A stretch of 23,722 nucleotides of DNA, taken from CAYLGY01 sp964383325 (GTDB taxonomy: Bacteria; Pseudomonadota; Alphaproteobacteria; Rhizobiales; Rhizobiaceae). A model generated the notes under the pieces. It made no database searches. It was not told the origin of the DNA and saw only the letters and a list, made by a program, of their open reading frames with translations. The stretch covers positions 1-23,722 of the forward strand of contig CAYLGY010000041.1 of assembly GCA_964383325.1 (NCBI GenBank), in the 5' to 3' direction. Positions 14,970-22,638 of the stretch are shown piece after piece (the stretch's first letter is position 1; every line of letters begins with the position of its first letter). The position numbers were made by a program, and so were the translations under genes.

Positions 14970-15368
14970 GTACTTTACTCCCGTTCGGTTGTGTCCGGCC
15001 AAGTACCGGGGGCACTCTCCTTCCGGACAGCCTTGTACTATTACAGCGTAGCGCTGCACACAATTCACCTTTTGTGAATAGATACAATATAAACATGATG
15101 AATGACCGCATTGTCATACCATTCTTTTGCCTCATTCATGAATAATTGGCAAGATTCATTGTTTGTTAATGGCGTTAATGTGGCGTATTAAGACTTCCGA
15201 AGAAGTTAGATTTGAAAATTGAAACGAGTATGCGCAGAAGTTTGCACATTTCCATGGATTCTACCGGACCTACCGCCCGGCAAAAAGGAAATGCACGACG
15301 CGCATCGGGTCCCGCCTTCAATTTGCCGAGGTTTTTCCCTCAACTTCACGGGCGAAACATCCGGGAGG
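14970..15368. other. AT-rich intergenic region with dyad symmetries
   Basis: No gene is recognized in these 399 bases, and base composition drops clearly in AT-rich patches between about 15060 and 15235. Three dyads are visible: CAGCG-TAG-CGCTG (15044-15056), ATTCAC-CTTTT-GTGAAT (15063-15079) and ATTCATGAAT (15134-15143). They lie upstream of the leftward DUF1344 gene and of the rightward phospholipase-like genes, so operators are plausible. A frame is open from 15212 into the gap and may be the true 5' end of the next gene. Confidence 0.5.
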
Positions 15369-15468
15369 NNNNNNNNNNNNNNNNNNNNNNNNNNNNNNNN
15401 NNNNNNNNNNNNNNNNNNNNNNNNNNNNNNNNNNNNNNNNNNNNNNNNNNNNNNNNNNNNNNNNNNNN
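15369..15468. other. Assembly gap (100 N) with identical flanks
   Basis: This is exactly 100 undetermined bases. The 18 bases before it (15351-15368) are identical to the 18 bases after it (15469-15486), so the two contig ends probably overlap and the gap is artificial. Merging the copies keeps the downstream frame open back to 15212. Confidence 0.9.
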
Positions 15469-15470
15469 GG

Positions 15471-15965
15471 CGAAACATCCGGGAGGGAAGGATCGTTCAT
15501 CGGCAGTCCCTGTTGTCCTTCTTGCGCGGCGTGCTTGCGGTGAGCCTGCTTGCGGGCGCGCTGGTTTCGTGCGCCAATCCCTGGGAACGGATCGAGGATA
15601 CACCGGCGACCGCGGCAATAAGGGCGAAAGTCCATCAGGGCGGGCGCGTCGCCCATGGCAATTATTGCGGCTTCGGCACGGCCGACGGCACCCTCGCCAA
15701 GCCGCCTGTCGACCGTCTCGATGCCATCTGCCAGAAGCACGACATCTGCTACACGGCCGGAATCCATCATTGTCACTGCGACGAGGAACTTCGCGCCGCG
15801 GTCAGCGAGTTCATTGCCGATCCGCAGGTGGACGAAGCCATGCGGCGCAAGGCGAGGATCGTGCGCTCCACCTTCGCCCTTCCGGTCTGCCGCATCTTCC
15901 CCTATGGCTTCATGCCGCCACGGGACCCCCGCCTGCTGGATGATGTGGATACGGGGAGGCTGTGA
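15471..15965 (+). CDS. Phospholipase A2-like lipoprotein (5' end unresolved at assembly gap)
   Basis: The hydrophobic segment LRGVLAVSLLAGALVSCAN ends in a lipobox (LVSC), predicting a lipoprotein; Ala after the Cys favours the outer membrane. The mature part has a secreted-PLA2-like core: NYCGFGTADG resembles the calcium loop, and ICQKHDICYT carries the His-Asp pair (codons 15738-15743) of the active-site helix, followed by cysteines at GIHHCHCDEE. Phospholipid acyl hydrolysis in the envelope is thus plausible but inferred. No ATG lies between the gap and the signal sequence; the start is either a TTG (15513 or 15522) or lies upstream of the gap (15212, 15230 or 15254) once the flanks are merged. 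Its stop overlaps the next start (TGATG). Confidence 0.72.
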   Translation, partial: RNIREGRIVHRQSLLSFLRGVLAVSLLAGALVSCANPWERIEDTPATAAIRAKVHQGGRVAHGNYCGFGTADGTLAKPPVDRLDAICQKHDICYTAGIHHCHCDEELRAAVSEFIADPQVDEAMRRKARIVRSTFALPVCRIFPYGFMPPRDPRLLDDVDTGRL

Positions 15966-18127
15966 TGGCGCCATCCCGCCACGCGATCCGCATGGCCTGG
16001 GCCGGCCTTCTCTGCTCGCTGCTCGCCGGCTGCGCGGGCTGGGCAGGGCTTGCGGATGGAATTTGCAATACGCCTTCCCTGCAATGCATCGCAAGCACGC
16101 CCGTCGGTCCCGGCCGGCCGCCAGCGGTCGAGCCCTCCGCGCCCGTGCAGGGCGGCACTGCGGATCGCGAACTTGACCGGCGGATGAAGGCGGTCATCGC
16201 TGCCGATCGCAAGGACCGTGTCGAGAAGGCGAATGGCATGGCCCTGACCGAGGCGCCGGCGGGCGCCCATTTTCCGCCCGGACATGTCCAGCGCTACCGG
16301 CAATTGACCCGGCTTGCCGCCACGATGGACGGGGGGCGGATCCTGCCTGTCAGGCGCGATTCTGCTCCCGGTGCTTCCCGGCATTACGGGCAGCGCTGGC
16401 GACATGCGCGCCAGACACTCTTTCTCGGTGGCAAGGCAGGCAAGGCCAAGGAATTCCGGTTCAGCACGCTGCAGGCGATCCGCAGCCAGATCGACTTCCG
16501 GAACATTCTCGACCGGCCCTTGTCCGTCTGGCTGGAGTGCGCCGGGCCAGCGACCCTCTTCCTCGACGGTGCGGAGCGGCAATTGCAGCCAGGCACTCCC
16601 GCCCGCTTCACCCTTGCCGCCCGGTCGGCGGGCGAGGCCTGGTTGCAGCCAGCGCTTCAGACCCGGCGCTGCGATCTTGCCCATTCCGGCGAGACCACGG
16701 TCCGGATCGCCCTCTTGCGGGACGACGGTCGCGACGGGATCTTCGCCGGGCTCGATGGCCGCTATGATGTCTGCGCCGCGCCGGCCGGCCCCATGACGGC
16801 GCTTGAGCGGGCATTTCATGCCGACCGCTGGCTGTCGCAAAGCTGCGTCCTCAGGACCGGCGCGTTGAAATTGCTTCCAGATCCGGATGACGGCTTCAAT
16901 GCGAAGGTGGAGGCCCTGCTCGGGAAGCCCCTCAGCGAGGCTTTCATCGCGGCCGGCGATCCCATGGCGCCGCTCGATTTCTCCCGCGCCCCCCGCCTCT
17001 CGCTGGTCTATGCATCCTATCTCGACATCAAGGCGGATTTTTCCGGGATGATCTTCACGCGATTGCTGCGCCATCATGGCGAGCGCGGCGTGCCGATCCG
17101 CATTCTGGTGACCGGGATCCTGCAGCGTGACAAGGATCGAGCCTTGCTGGAGCAGCTTGCGGCCGATCATCCCAACATCCAGCTCCAGGAATTCGCCTGG
17201 CAGGCGCCGCGAGGCGCGGCCTATGATGAGCTGGTGGCGCAGATCCACCGCGCCAATCACATCAAGCTGCTTGCCGTGCTCTCGCCGGAGGCCGGGCGTT
17301 CGCGCGCAATTCTCGGCGGACGCAACATCCATGACGGCTTTCTCTACCGCATGCCGCTGGATCTGACCCGCTATCCTCAATTGCATACCTATGAGCGCGC
17401 CGGGCAGCTGACGCTCAACTATTATGCAAATTATCGTGATTTCGATCTTGCCGTGCATGACGAGGAAACCGTCCGCGCCATGGCGGCGCATCTCTCCACG
17501 ATCTGGCACCGCGATCACGAGACCCAGGTGATCCAGCCCTTCTCCGTACAGCGCGAGGGCAAAAGCGGGGCCCGCAAGGGCATGCGTCATTTCATTTCCA
17601 TGCCTTATGCCGACAGGGGCGCCCTTGAGCGCTATTATGTCGAGCTGATCGACGCGGCGGAAGATTCGATCGAGATCGCCAATCCCTATCTCAACCCGCC
17701 GCCCGCCATCGAGCGGGCCCTGCGCGATGCTGCGGCGCGGGGCGTGCGCGTCACCATCGTCGCCCGCATCGACCTGCATGGCGACCTCGGCGGCGCGATC
17801 CTGACCGAACTCAACCAGATGTTCGTCGAGAAGCATGCCGGCCGCTTCGCCATCTACAGCTATCGCGAACCGGGCGTGGTCCTGCATTCGAAGCTGCTGA
17901 TGATCGACGGAAAGCTGTCCATGATTTCCTCCGTCAACTTCAACCATCGCAGCTTCCTGCACGACAGCGAGAACGGGCTGGCGATCTACGATCCCGAGGA
18001 GTACCAGCGGATTCGCGAGATCTTCGAGGTGTATCGCGCCGCCTCGATCCGGCTGGACGGCAAGGCGGACCGCAAGCCGCTCTACCGGTTGCTGTTGCGG
18101 AATGATCTCCTGCGCAAGGCGCTGTGA
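15965..18127 (+). CDS. Phospholipase D/cardiolipin synthase-like lipoprotein
   Basis: This is a 720-residue lipoprotein with lipobox LLAGC (Cys23, followed by Ala). Residues 24-330 match nothing I recognize; they include a possible beta-rich segment around residues 165-270. Two PLD domains follow at about 340-480 and 540-700. The second has an intact HxKxxxxD motif (His641, Lys643, Asp648) followed by SSVNFNHRS. The first keeps His432 and Lys434 and the following GGRN, but the Asp position is Leu and a few extra residues are inserted. The ATG at 15965 overlaps the upstream stop, with GGGAGG before it; a GTG at 15962 is possible. Cardiolipin synthases (ClsC type) or envelope phospholipases D are the closest functional guesses. 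Confidence 0.82.
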   Translation: MAPSRHAIRMAWAGLLCSLLAGCAGWAGLADGICNTPSLQCIASTPVGPGRPPAVEPSAPVQGGTADRELDRRMKAVIAADRKDRVEKANGMALTEAPAGAHFPPGHVQRYRQLTRLAATMDGGRILPVRRDSAPGASRHYGQRWRHARQTLFLGGKAGKAKEFRFSTLQAIRSQIDFRNILDRPLSVWLECAGPATLFLDGAERQLQPGTPARFTLAARSAGEAWLQPALQTRRCDLAHSGETTVRIALLRDDGRDGIFAGLDGRYDVCAAPAGPMTALERAFHADRWLSQSCVLRTGALKLLPDPDDGFNAKVEALLGKPLSEAFIAAGDPMAPLDFSRAPRLSLVYASYLDIKADFSGMIFTRLLRHHGERGVPIRILVTGILQRDKDRALLEQLAADHPNIQLQEFAWQAPRGAAYDELVAQIHRANHIKLLAVLSPEAGRSRAILGGRNIHDGFLYRMPLDLTRYPQLHTYERAGQLTLNYYANYRDFDLAVHDEETVRAMAAHLSTIWHRDHETQVIQPFSVQREGKSGARKGMRHFISMPYADRGALERYYVELIDAAEDSIEIANPYLNPPPAIERALRDAAARGVRVTIVARIDLHGDLGGAILTELNQMFVEKHAGRFAIYSYREPGVVLHSKLLMIDGKLSMISSVNFNHRSFLHDSENGLAIYDPEEYQRIREIFEVYRAASIRLDGKADRKPLYRLLLRNDLLRKAL

Positions 18128-18139
18128 ATCGCGGGAGGC

Positions 18140-18907
18140 TCAGCGACAGGCGCGCCGGTTGTTGCGGCGCGACATCAGGTCGAAATGGAAATGGTCGCGG
18201 TGAGCGTGATCGTAGCCCGGGCCGAGCACGGTCGAGAAATAGCCGCAGGCATCGCCGCGCACGGAATTCAGGAGCCCGCGCTTGCGGAACGAAAACAGGC
18301 CGGGCTTGCGCACATCGATCTCGCGGCCATTGTTGAGCGTGATCTTCATGACGTCGATGGCATTGCCTTTGGCATGCTCCGAAAGCGTACCGCCGCGGCG
18401 ATTGCCGATGGTCCGGCAGGAATAGGACGAGCCCTGGTGAATCGTATCGACGCCGCTCAGATAGCGCAGCCGCGCCGCCGGGGTCAGTTCGTCCCGCGTC
18501 CACAGGGCGAAGGCTTCGGCCATCTGGCAATTCAGCGTGGCCGCCGGCTGCAGCTTCACGCCGCGCGGCAGGCCGGTGACCCGGATCGGATGGGCGATGC
18601 CGCAGCCTCCGGGGCCATCGATCGGCGCCAGTTCGGTGAACTGCACGCCGAGGCGCCGCAGCCGGGCCCGGCAGGCCGTTTCCTCGGCTGGAACCGGCGT
18701 AAACTCGGGTATGCCCGGCATGACGTAGCCATAGCTCTGCGCCGACACCGCACGGCTTGCCGGCTGCCCCACATCCACGCTCGGGCGCAACATGTCGTCC
18801 GCGGTGCAGGCGGCAAGCACCAGGGTCGCGAGCAGCGAGCCTGCCATTGCCAGCTTTCGGGCGCGCAGCGGCCCCAGGCCGTTCCGGTTGAAGATTGCCG
18901 ATTCCAT
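18140..18907 (-). CDS. Extensin-like C-terminal domain lipoprotein, M15-type fold
   Basis: The 255-residue product has a lipobox LAAC (Cys34) after the hydrophobic stretch MAGSLLATLVLAAC. The body matches the bacterial extensin-like C-terminal family: CRARLRRLGVQFTELAPIDG, then GGCGIAHPIRVTGL and TLNCQMAEAFALW. The zinc-peptidase-like motifs of the M15/VanY fold are present: SEHAKGNAIDV (His178, Asp185) and AHRDHFHFDLM (His239, His241). A peptidoglycan-directed role in the periplasm is therefore plausible, though not demonstrated for this family as far as I know. It converges with the PLD-like gene, with only 12 bases between the stops. A shorter start at 18847 (MAGSLL) would also leave the lipobox. 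Confidence 0.87.
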   Translation of the reverse strand: MESAIFNRNGLGPLRARKLAMAGSLLATLVLAACTADDMLRPSVDVGQPASRAVSAQSYGYVMPGIPEFTPVPAEETACRARLRRLGVQFTELAPIDGPGGCGIAHPIRVTGLPRGVKLQPAATLNCQMAEAFALWTRDELTPAARLRYLSGVDTIHQGSSYSCRTIGNRRGGTLSEHAKGNAIDVMKITLNNGREIDVRKPGLFSFRKRGLLNSVRGDACGYFSTVLGPGYDHAHRDHFHFDLMSRRNNRRACR

Positions 18908-18971
18908 ATCGGCTTCAGGCTAGGGCCGATTGGTAAAGGAAGTGTCAGCGCCCGGTTAACGATACCGCATT

Positions 18972-20114
18972 TCAGTCGGCTTCCGCCCGGCTGATGCGGA
19001 TCACCGCCCCGTTTCGCTCATCGGTCAGCAGCCAGAGCGAACCGTCCGGTGCGACATTGACGTCGCGGATGCGGCCGAACCGGCCTTCGAACATGCGTTC
19101 TTCGGCGATGATGCGGTGTTCGTCGTCCCGTTCGAGCCGCGCGACGAGCTGGTCCTTCAGGGCGCCTACCAGGAAATTGCCGCGCCATTCGGGAAACATG
19201 GCGCCGGAATGGACGGCGAGGCCCGAGGGCGCGATTGAAGGATCCCAGTAATGGACCGGCTGTTCGTAGCCCGGCGCTTCCGGGCCGATGCCGATCCGCA
19301 ATCCGGAATAATGTCGGCCATGACTGATCACGGGCCAGCCATGATTGCGTCCGGCGCCTGGCCGGTTGAGTTCGTCGCCGCCGCGCGCGCCATGTTCAAC
19401 CGTCCACACCGAGCCGCTTGCATCGTCGTAGACCGCCCCTTGCGGATTGCGGTGGCCTTTCGACCAGAGTTCCGGCAAGGCGTTCTCGCTGCCCCGAAAC
19501 GGGTTATCGTCGGGAATGCCGCCATCTGGCAGGATGCGCAGCACCGCACCGGCATGGTCAGAAAAATCCTGGGCACGCTCCGCCTCGCCACGATCGCCGG
19601 TTGTGATGAACAGCGTCCCGTCGGGATGCCGGACGAGGCGAGAGCCGAAATGCTGCGTCTTGCCGGTCGTTCGCGCCATGGAAAAGACGGTCTCGACCGC
19701 CTCCAGCCGCGGCGCCGGCCCGTCCAGCACCAGCCGGGCCCGCGCCACTGCCGTGCCTGCGCCGCCGGGGCCGGGCTCGGAAAAGGAAAAGTGGATCATG
19801 CCCGTTTCGCCGAAATCCGGCGCGGCCACGACATCCAGCAGGCCGCCCTGCCCCTTGGCGGCTACGGGCGGCACGCCGGCAATTTCCACCATGCTGCCAT
19901 CGGACCGCAGCAATTGCATGCGCCCGCCGCGCTCGGTGACGATCGCCTCGCCGCCTGGGAGAAAGTCGAGGCCCCAGGGATGTTCGAGCCCGCGATAGAG
20001 CACTTCGGCGCGCACCGAAACCCGGTCCGTCACGATCGTCTCGGCCCGCGCCAGTCCGGGCGCCAGAAGGCCGGTCAACAGGGCGAGGCAAAGGCGCAAG
20101 GCGGTGGATTTCAT
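18972..20114 (-). CDS. PQQ-dependent aldose sugar dehydrogenase (soluble glucose dehydrogenase/YliI family)
   Basis: The 380-residue product has a Sec signal peptide (ALRLCLALLTGLLAPGLARA) and the six-bladed propeller of the glucose/sorbosone dehydrogenase family. Key sites are LEHPWGLDFLPGGEAIVTER, the catalytic-type histidine in GKTQHFGSRLVRHPDGTLF, the acidic loop TTGDRGEAERAQD and the PQQ-contact motif GHRNPQGAVYD. It would oxidize aldoses in the periplasm with PQQ as cofactor; no PQQ synthesis gene is in view. AGGATCC precedes the ATG at 20114. It is divergent from greA. Confidence 0.88.
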   Translation of the reverse strand: MKSTALRLCLALLTGLLAPGLARAETIVTDRVSVRAEVLYRGLEHPWGLDFLPGGEAIVTERGGRMQLLRSDGSMVEIAGVPPVAAKGQGGLLDVVAAPDFGETGMIHFSFSEPGPGGAGTAVARARLVLDGPAPRLEAVETVFSMARTTGKTQHFGSRLVRHPDGTLFITTGDRGEAERAQDFSDHAGAVLRILPDGGIPDDNPFRGSENALPELWSKGHRNPQGAVYDDASGSVWTVEHGARGGDELNRPGAGRNHGWPVISHGRHYSGLRIGIGPEAPGYEQPVHYWDPSIAPSGLAVHSGAMFPEWRGNFLVGALKDQLVARLERDDEHRIIAEERMFEGRFGRIRDVNVAPDGSLWLLTDERNGAVIRISRAEAD

Positions 20115-20244
20115 GCAGGATCCTGTTCGTCCGTACCAAGGATTGCAGCCTGCCAGTCGAAATCGACGACAAGGTGGCCGGCCGCCCGTTCCGGAATTTG
20201 GGGATGAAATGGGCGAAATAAATGCTATATATCGGTACAGTTCC

Positions 20245-20292
20245 AACGGGTCCGTTGCAAAGACGCTTCGGGCCGTTCTTTTTTTGTTTTTT
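20245..20292 (+). terminator. Terminator-like hairpin and T-run in the greA leader
   Basis: AACGG (20245-20249) pairs with CCGTT (20273-20277), and CCG/CGG extends the stem past a small bulge. It is followed immediately by a C and then seven T, one G and six T (20279-20292). It lies 64 bases upstream of the greA start, on the sense strand. The stem is modest but the T-run is very strong, so it may be an attenuator of greA. Confidence 0.55.
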
Positions 20293-20355
20293 CGCCCGGC
20301 CGAACCGTCCCCCGAGACAGGTGGAGACCGGGCAGCTATGGAAGGATCGTCAGGA

Positions 20356-20829
20356 ATGATCAAGGTTCCGATGACTGTCGGCGGATTCGAGAAGCTCAAG
20401 GAGGAGTTGCGCTGGCGTCAGCAGGAGGAGCGGCCGCGAATCATCGAGGCGATCTCGGAGGCCCGCGCACATGGCGACCTGTCCGAGAATGCCGAATATC
20501 ACGCCGCCAAGGAGGCCCAGAGCCTGAATGAAGGGCGAATCGGCGAGCTGGAGGACCTGATCGCGCGTGCCGAAGTGATCGATGTCAGCAAGTTGCATGG
20601 CGACAAGATCAAGTTCGGCGCGACGGTCGTGCTGATCGATGAGGACACCGAGGAAGAGAAGGCCTATCAGATCGTCGGCGACCAGGAAGCCGACGTGAAG
20701 GAGGGACGCATTTCGATCTCCTCCCCCATCGCCCGCGCCCTGATCGGCAAGGAAGTCGGCGACACGATCGAGGTCAACGCGCCGGGCGGCGCGCGCGGCT
20801 ACGAAGTGATCCGGCTGGAGTGGAAGTAA
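20356..20829 (+). CDS. greA: Transcription elongation factor GreA
   Basis: The 157-residue product is a complete GreA. The N-terminal coiled coil (FEKLKEELRWRQQEERPRII) includes the acidic tip HGDLSENAEYHAAKEAQS, which reaches into the RNA polymerase secondary channel and promotes cleavage of backtracked RNA. The C-terminal FKBP-like domain has ISISSPIARALIGKEVGD. Three in-frame ATGs exist: 20338, 20356 and 20371. The one at 20356 has GAAGGA nine bases upstream and gives the family-typical length. The leader contains a terminator-like hairpin. The gene converges with the Lrp gene. Confidence 0.95.
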   Translation: MIKVPMTVGGFEKLKEELRWRQQEERPRIIEAISEARAHGDLSENAEYHAAKEAQSLNEGRIGELEDLIARAEVIDVSKLHGDKIKFGATVVLIDEDTEEEKAYQIVGDQEADVKEGRISISSPIARALIGKEVGDTIEVNAPGGARGYEVIRLEWK

Positions 20830-20838
20830 GGCCCTGCC

Positions 20839-20920
20839 GCCGGAGACGTGCGGCGAAATCTCCGGCGCGGAGATCCGGCCCATGATTCCCGGGTGTCGAA
20901 TCGGGAGATGAACCGATTCG
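20839..20920. terminator. Two hairpins between convergent greA and lrp genes
   Basis: GCCGGAGA (20839-20846) pairs with TCTCCGGC (20859-20866), and CGAATCGG (20897-20904) pairs with CCGATTCG (20913-20920). Both are perfect 8-bp stems in the 115-base gap between the converging genes. T-runs are absent, so termination is inferred from position only. Confidence 0.4.
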
Positions 20921-20944
20921 CCCGTGGCGTATGATCGGGTCCGG

Positions 20945-21424
20945 CTAGCGCGCGTCGATGTCGACGAGCCCCTCATCCTTGATCTGCCGGATCGTCAGGG
21001 CGGTACGCACCGTATCGACATTCGGCGCGGCGGCGAGTTCCTCGATCACGAAATCCTGGAACAGCTTGAGATTGCGCGCGACGCAATGCAGCAGGAAATC
21101 TGTCTCGCCGGAGACCATCCAGGCGCGGCGCACCAGGGGCCAGTCCTGCGCTCGCTGCGTGAAGCTCTTCAATTCCGCCTCCGACTGGTGATGGAGTCCG
21201 ACGAGGCAGAATGCCACCAGGTCGAAGCCGAGCGCATGACAATCGAGCAGCGCCCGGTACTTGCGGATCACGCCGGTTTCTTCGAGTCGCTTCATTCGCC
21301 GCAGGCAAGGCGGCGCGGAAATCCCGACCCGTCGCGACAGTTCGACATTGGTCATGCGACCGTCATTCTGCAGTTCGCGCAGGATCTTCCAGTCGATTGC
21401 GTCGAGATCGGCCCTGATCCCCAT
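20945..21424 (-). CDS. Lrp/AsnC-family transcriptional regulator
   Basis: This is a 159-residue Lrp-family protein. The helix-turn-helix lies at residues 5-60 (DLDAIDWKILRELQNDGRMT, then NVELSRRVGISAPPCLRRMK) and a RAM domain follows (GFDLVAFCLVGLHHQSEAEL). The ATG at 21424 is eight bases after GGAG; a GTG at 21433 is in frame but too close to it. It is divergent from trxB, a pairing seen across Rhizobiales. Its regulon cannot be read from the sequence. It is a different subgroup from the ectoine-linked doeX at the other end of the window. Confidence 0.92.
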   Translation of the reverse strand: MGIRADLDAIDWKILRELQNDGRMTNVELSRRVGISAPPCLRRMKRLEETGVIRKYRALLDCHALGFDLVAFCLVGLHHQSEAELKSFTQRAQDWPLVRRAWMVSGETDFLLHCVARNLKLFQDFVIEELAAAPNVDTVRTALTIRQIKDEGLVDIDAR

Positions 21425-21633
21425 GAATATCACTCCGCCCGGACTCGCCTGTCGCGGCCCATGCCCATCCTGTTACATGATCCGGCAAGGCGAGCCAAGA
21501 AGCGCATCGCCCGGCAGGTTGTGCACTGCTTTCTGCGCTGTCGGGGGCCTGGACGTCCGCATCGCCTTGCATCCCCGGCGACAACGCATAAGTATAACGC
21601 CGAGCAACCTTCCAACTTCCGTGCCGGTACATC

Positions 21634-22608
21634 ATGAACGCAAAGCATGCCCCTGTCATTATCATCGGGTCCGGACCCGCGGGTTATTCCGCTGCGATCT
21701 ACGCTGCCCGCGCCATGCTCGAACCGGTGCTCATCACGGGACTGGAACAGGGCGGCCAGCTCATGATCACCACCGATGTCGAGAATTATCCGGGCTTTGC
21801 CGAGCCGATCCAAGGCCCTTGGCTGATGGAGCAGATGCGCCAGCAGGCTGCCAATGTCGGCGCCGAACTCGTTACCGATCATGTCGTAGAGGTCGAACTG
21901 GAGAGCCGGCCCTTCCGCATCCGGTGCGATTCGGGAGATCGTTACAGTTGCGATGCGCTGATCATCGCCACCGGGGCGCAGGCCCGCTGGCTCGGCCTGC
22001 GCAGCGAAGAGGAATTCATGGGATTCGGGGTATCCGCCTGCGCCACCTGCGACGGCTTCTTCTATCGCGGCAAGGATGTCGCGGTCATTGGTGGCGGCAA
22101 TACGGCGGTTGAGGAAGCGCTGTACCTGTCGCACATCGCCCGCTCGGTCACCCTGATCCACCGGCGCGGCGAGCTGCGGGCCGAGCGGATCCTGCAGCAA
22201 AGGCTCTTCGCGCGCGAGAATGTCACGGTCGTCTGGGATACGGTGCTCGACGAGATCACCGGCAATCCCGGCAAGCCGCCCTTGCCGCCTTCTGTCACCG
22301 GCATCCGCCTCAAGAACCTCCGGACCGGGGAGATCACCGAACGGCCGATCGACGGTGTCTTTGTTGCCATCGGCCATGCGCCTGCGGTCGCGCTCTTCGA
22401 AGGCAAGCTCCGGCAGAAGCCAAACGGCTATCTATATACCGAGCCGGATTCGACCCGGACCAGCATTGAAGGCGTGTTTGCCGCCGGCGACGTGACCGAT
22501 GATGTCTTTCGCCAGGCCGTGACTGCGGCCGGCCTCGGCTGCATGGCCGCGCTGGAAGCGGAAAAATATCTGGCCGGCCTCGAACGTCACCAGGACGCTG
22601 CCGAATGA
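21634..22608 (+). CDS. trxB: Thioredoxin reductase TrxB
   Basis: The 324-residue product is a low-molecular-weight thioredoxin reductase. The FAD motif IIIGSGPAGYSAAIYAARA is at the N-terminus, the redox-active CATC is Cys136-Cys139 (SACATCDGFF), the NADPH motif is VIGGGNTAVEEALYLS, and the C-terminal FAD motif is GVFAAGDVTDDVFRQAVTAA. It transfers electrons from NADPH to thioredoxin in the cytoplasm. A 209-base divergent promoter region separates it from lrp and contains a -10-like TATAAC at 21593. The lsrB-type LysR gene follows 30 bases after its stop, probably in the same transcript. Confidence 0.97.
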   Translation: MNAKHAPVIIIGSGPAGYSAAIYAARAMLEPVLITGLEQGGQLMITTDVENYPGFAEPIQGPWLMEQMRQQAANVGAELVTDHVVEVELESRPFRIRCDSGDRYSCDALIIATGAQARWLGLRSEEEFMGFGVSACATCDGFFYRGKDVAVIGGGNTAVEEALYLSHIARSVTLIHRRGELRAERILQQRLFARENVTVVWDTVLDEITGNPGKPPLPPSVTGIRLKNLRTGEITERPIDGVFVAIGHAPAVALFEGKLRQKPNGYLYTEPDSTRTSIEGVFAAGDVTDDVFRQAVTAAGLGCMAALEAEKYLAGLERHQDAAE

Positions 22609-22638
22609 TTTATCGCGCCGCGTGGCCAGGAGCAGACC

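Noticed and set aside
15351..15486. Direct repeat around the N run taken as target-site duplication of a mobile element or a CRISPR repeat
   Set aside because: The interval is exactly 100 N, a standard scaffold spacer, and there are only two copies; overlapping contig ends explain it.
15902..17962. Very long minus-strand open frame (about 690 codons) opposite the PLD-like gene
   Set aside because: The plus strand has a lipobox, an HKD motif and a coupled start. The antisense translation is low-complexity Arg/Gly/Asp-rich with no domain.
21567..21598. trxB promoter TTGCAT with TATAAC
   Set aside because: The spacing of 20 bases is too long for a confident sigma-70-type call, so it is mentioned only in the trxB entry.
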